Both the position numbers and the translations under genes were made by a program. From contig BEII01000005.1 of NCBI GenBank assembly GCA_002898935.1, positions 1 to 15,287 of the forward strand: 15,287 bases of DNA, given 5' to 3'. Shown in pieces: positions 14,005 to 15,287 of this stretch. Below the pieces are notes generated by a model. That model did no database searches. It saw only the letters and a program-made list of their open reading frames with translations, and was not told the origin of the DNA. Positions within the stretch are counted from its first letter, which is position 1, and every line of letters starts with the position of its first letter. This DNA is from a bacterium HR32. GTDB lineage: Bacteria; Sysuimicrobiota; Sysuimicrobiia; Sysuimicrobiales; Sysuimicrobiaceae.

Positions 14005-14651
14005 CCCGCGGTCTCTTGGTGACCGTGCCCATCTTGGTCACCTTCGCGCTGCTGCACTGGGTGTTCCGGGTCCTGGACAACGTGCTGCAACCGGTGCTGC
14101 GGCTGGCGTTCAACACCGTACCGCCCGGGGCCGGCCTTGTGGGTGGATTGGTGGTCATCTTGTTGGTGGGCCTCGTGGCGAACACCTGGGTGGGCCGGAG
14201 CGCCCTGCGCGCGCTGGAGAGCGTGGTGTTCCGGACCCCGTTGCTGCGCACCATTTACGGCGGGACCAAACAGATCCTGGAGGCGGTGGTGGCTGGCCAG
14301 CGCATGCCCTTCCGCCGCGCCGTGCTGGTGGAGTGGCCCCGGCGGGGCACGTACACCCTCGGGTTCGTCACGGGGGAGCACCCGCTGCCCATTGGGGGGA
14401 CGGTGGTCAAGGTGTTCGTGGTGAGCGCGCCGAACCCTACCACGGGCTTCCTCATGCTGGTGCCGGAGGAAGAGACCACACCACTCCCCATGAGCGTGGA
14501 CGAAGCCCTGACCCTCGTGGTGTCCGGCGGGCTCGCGGGCTCCGTGCAGGCGGTCACCGAGGTGCTGCGAATCCGGGGAGGAGCGCACGATGACGGCGAA
14601 GATGCAGGAGGAAGTGCTGGTGGTTCCCCGGGCGGCATTGCTCGGGGATGA
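13980..14651 (+). CDS. DUF502 family membrane protein
   Basis: Function unknown. The 223-residue protein fits the DUF502 family: two N-terminal membrane segments (GLLVTVPILVTFALLHWVF and GGLVVILLVGLVANTWVG), then a soluble part with PLLRTIYGGTKQILEAV, VLVEWPRRGTYTLGFVTG, and NPTTGFLMLVPEEETTPLPM followed by SVDEALTLVVSGG, all in family order. The ATG at 13980 follows GGGAAG by eight bases and overlaps mrpG by 25 bases. The last 20 or so residues, a Gly/Ala/Ser/Asp-rich tail, are encoded by the same DNA as the start of the next gene. The tail is probably not part of the conserved domain. Transcription is likely continuous with the Mrp genes, but no functional link is established. Confidence 0.85.
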   Translation: MVFLRGLLTRGLLVTVPILVTFALLHWVFRVLDNVLQPVLRLAFNTVPPGAGLVGGLVVILLVGLVANTWVGRSALRALESVVFRTPLLRTIYGGTKQILEAVVAGQRMPFRRAVLVEWPRRGTYTLGFVTGEHPLPIGGTVVKVFVVSAPNPTTGFLMLVPEEETTPLPMSVDEALTLVVSGGLAGSVQAVTEVLRIRGGAHDDGEDAGGSAGGSPGGIARG

Positions 14652-15192
14652 CGCGTTCCTCGGCGTGCGGCCACCGGACCCCGTGTACGTGGACCGCATC
14701 CGCCAGCGGGGGACGTACCGCCGCCGGGCAGAAGTGGAGGACGACCCCCGCTTCAAGCAGATCATCCCGTACCTGGTGGTCTGCCGCGGGGACGAGGTGT
14801 TCCTGTTCCGGCGGCTTCGGGGGGGCGGGGAGGCACGGCTCCACGACCTGTACTCCATCGGGGTGGGTGGCCACATCAACCGTGCGGACGTCGGGGACGG
14901 GGATCCGCTGGAGGTCGGGCTGGCCCGGGAGCGGGACGAGGAGCTGGAGTTCCGCGGCCCGCGGGAGGGCCGGTGGTTGGGGGTGCTGAACGACGAGCGC
15001 AACCCCGTGAGCGCGGTGCACTTCGGGTTGGTGTACGAGGTCCGCACTTCCGCGGAAGTGCGGGTGCGGGAGGAGGAGGTCCTGCGCGGCGACTTCGTGC
15101 CTGTGGCGCAAGCGCTCTCGTACTACGACCGGATGGAGACGTGGTCTCAACTGGTGCTGGAGGGGTTGGGGTGGAAGCCGGGTCCGCGCTGA
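14590..15192 (+). CDS. Nudix-like hydrolase (phosphoesterase-type family)
   Basis: A 200-residue soluble protein. It resembles a family annotated as phosphoesterase or Nudix hydrolase: N-terminal MQEEVLVVPRAAL, then DPRFKQIIPYLVVCRGDEVF, RRLRGGGEARLHDLYSIG, and VGGHINRAD. A degenerate Nudix box follows (GLARERDEELEF at about 117-128, equivalent to the REUxEExG part), where metal-binding glutamates would lie. Substrate cannot be assigned; the family would cleave a nucleoside diphosphate linked to another group. The ATG at 14590 has GGGGAGGAG six bases upstream. The first 62 bases overlap the DUF502 gene and the last 22 overlap the downstream glycosylase gene. Confidence 0.75.
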   Translation: MTAKMQEEVLVVPRAALLGDDAFLGVRPPDPVYVDRIRQRGTYRRRAEVEDDPRFKQIIPYLVVCRGDEVFLFRRLRGGGEARLHDLYSIGVGGHINRADVGDGDPLEVGLARERDEELEFRGPREGRWLGVLNDERNPVSAVHFGLVYEVRTSAEVRVREEEVLRGDFVPVAQALSYYDRMETWSQLVLEGLGWKPGPR

Positions 15193-15287
15193 CCTCTCCG
15201 CCGGTCCGGGACGCCACGCGGTTCAGCCTGGAGGCGGCCGGGCTAGACCTGGCGCGGACCCTGAGTTGCGGGCAGGCGTTCCGCTGG
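15171..15287 (+). CDS. 8-oxoguanine DNA glycosylase-like protein, N-terminal fragment (cut by window edge)
   Basis: Only 39 codons are visible. The segment TRFSLEAAGLDLARTLSCGQ followed by AFRW matches the start of OGG1-type N-terminal domains, where a beta strand precedes the characteristic SGQxFRW motif. Such enzymes excise 8-oxoguanine, or alkylated bases in the AlkA relatives, from DNA. The catalytic helix-hairpin-helix with Lys and Asp is outside the window. GTG at 15171 is in frame to the edge, has GGAGGGG five bases upstream, and overlaps the Nudix-like gene by 22 bases. Identity as a glycosylase is likely, but the choice between OGG and AlkA types is uncertain. Confidence 0.7.
   Translation, partial: MEAGSALTSPPVRDATRFSLEAAGLDLARTLSCGQAFRW

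Noticed and set aside
1..15287. CRISPR arrays, insertion sequences, tRNA or rRNA genes
   Set aside because: No regularly spaced repeats, transposase motifs, terminal inverted repeats or tRNA/rRNA signatures were seen on either strand.

Overview
The window is a high-GC bacterial chromosome segment (GC well above half, third codon positions mostly G or C). Gene packing is dense, GTG and TTG starts are common, and no mobile elements are visible. A full-length tRNA-sensing T-box leader points to a T-box-bearing lineage such as high-GC Bacillota, Chloroflexota or a related group. The sequence alone does not fix the taxon.

Left part (1-6749, minus strand): an aromatic amino acid operon in the transcribed order aroF (DAHP synthase) - tyrA - trpE - trpG - trpD - trpC - trpS, the last gene running off the left edge. 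Genes overlap or lie within about 15 bases of each other. The operon is preceded by a canonical T-box riboswitch with a perfect 13-bp terminator. Its specifier codon reads TGG (Trp), so uncharged tRNA-Trp should switch on the entry step of the shikimate pathway, the Tyr branch enzyme, four Trp enzymes and tryptophanyl-tRNA synthetase together. trpF, trpB and trpA are not in the window.

Middle (6760-8806): a minus-strand CPA2-type monovalent cation/proton antiporter with a C-terminal RCK (TrkA) module ends just before the T-box promoter. It is separated by 79 bp from a divergently transcribed plus-strand operon.

Right part (8807-15287, plus strand): a complete seven-gene Mrp (Mnh/Pha) Na+/H+ antiporter operon in canonical order A-B-C-D-E-F-G, with a short MrpE. 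It is followed without a break by a DUF502 membrane protein, a Nudix-like hydrolase and the start of an 8-oxoguanine DNA glycosylase-type gene cut by the right edge. The two antiporter systems back to back suggest a cation and pH homeostasis locus. The Nudix and glycosylase genes overlap and may form an oxidative-damage pair.

Most notable observations: the Trp-specific T-box over a mixed Phe/Tyr/Trp operon; a Gln replacing the metal-ligand His in the DAHP synthase; seven gene junctions built on the same GTGA start/stop overlap; an N-terminally short MrpE; and a 62-bp dual-coding overlap between the DUF502 and Nudix-like genes. No clearly novel system was found. The window is mostly recognisable metabolism and ion transport with some unusual regulatory and active-site details.
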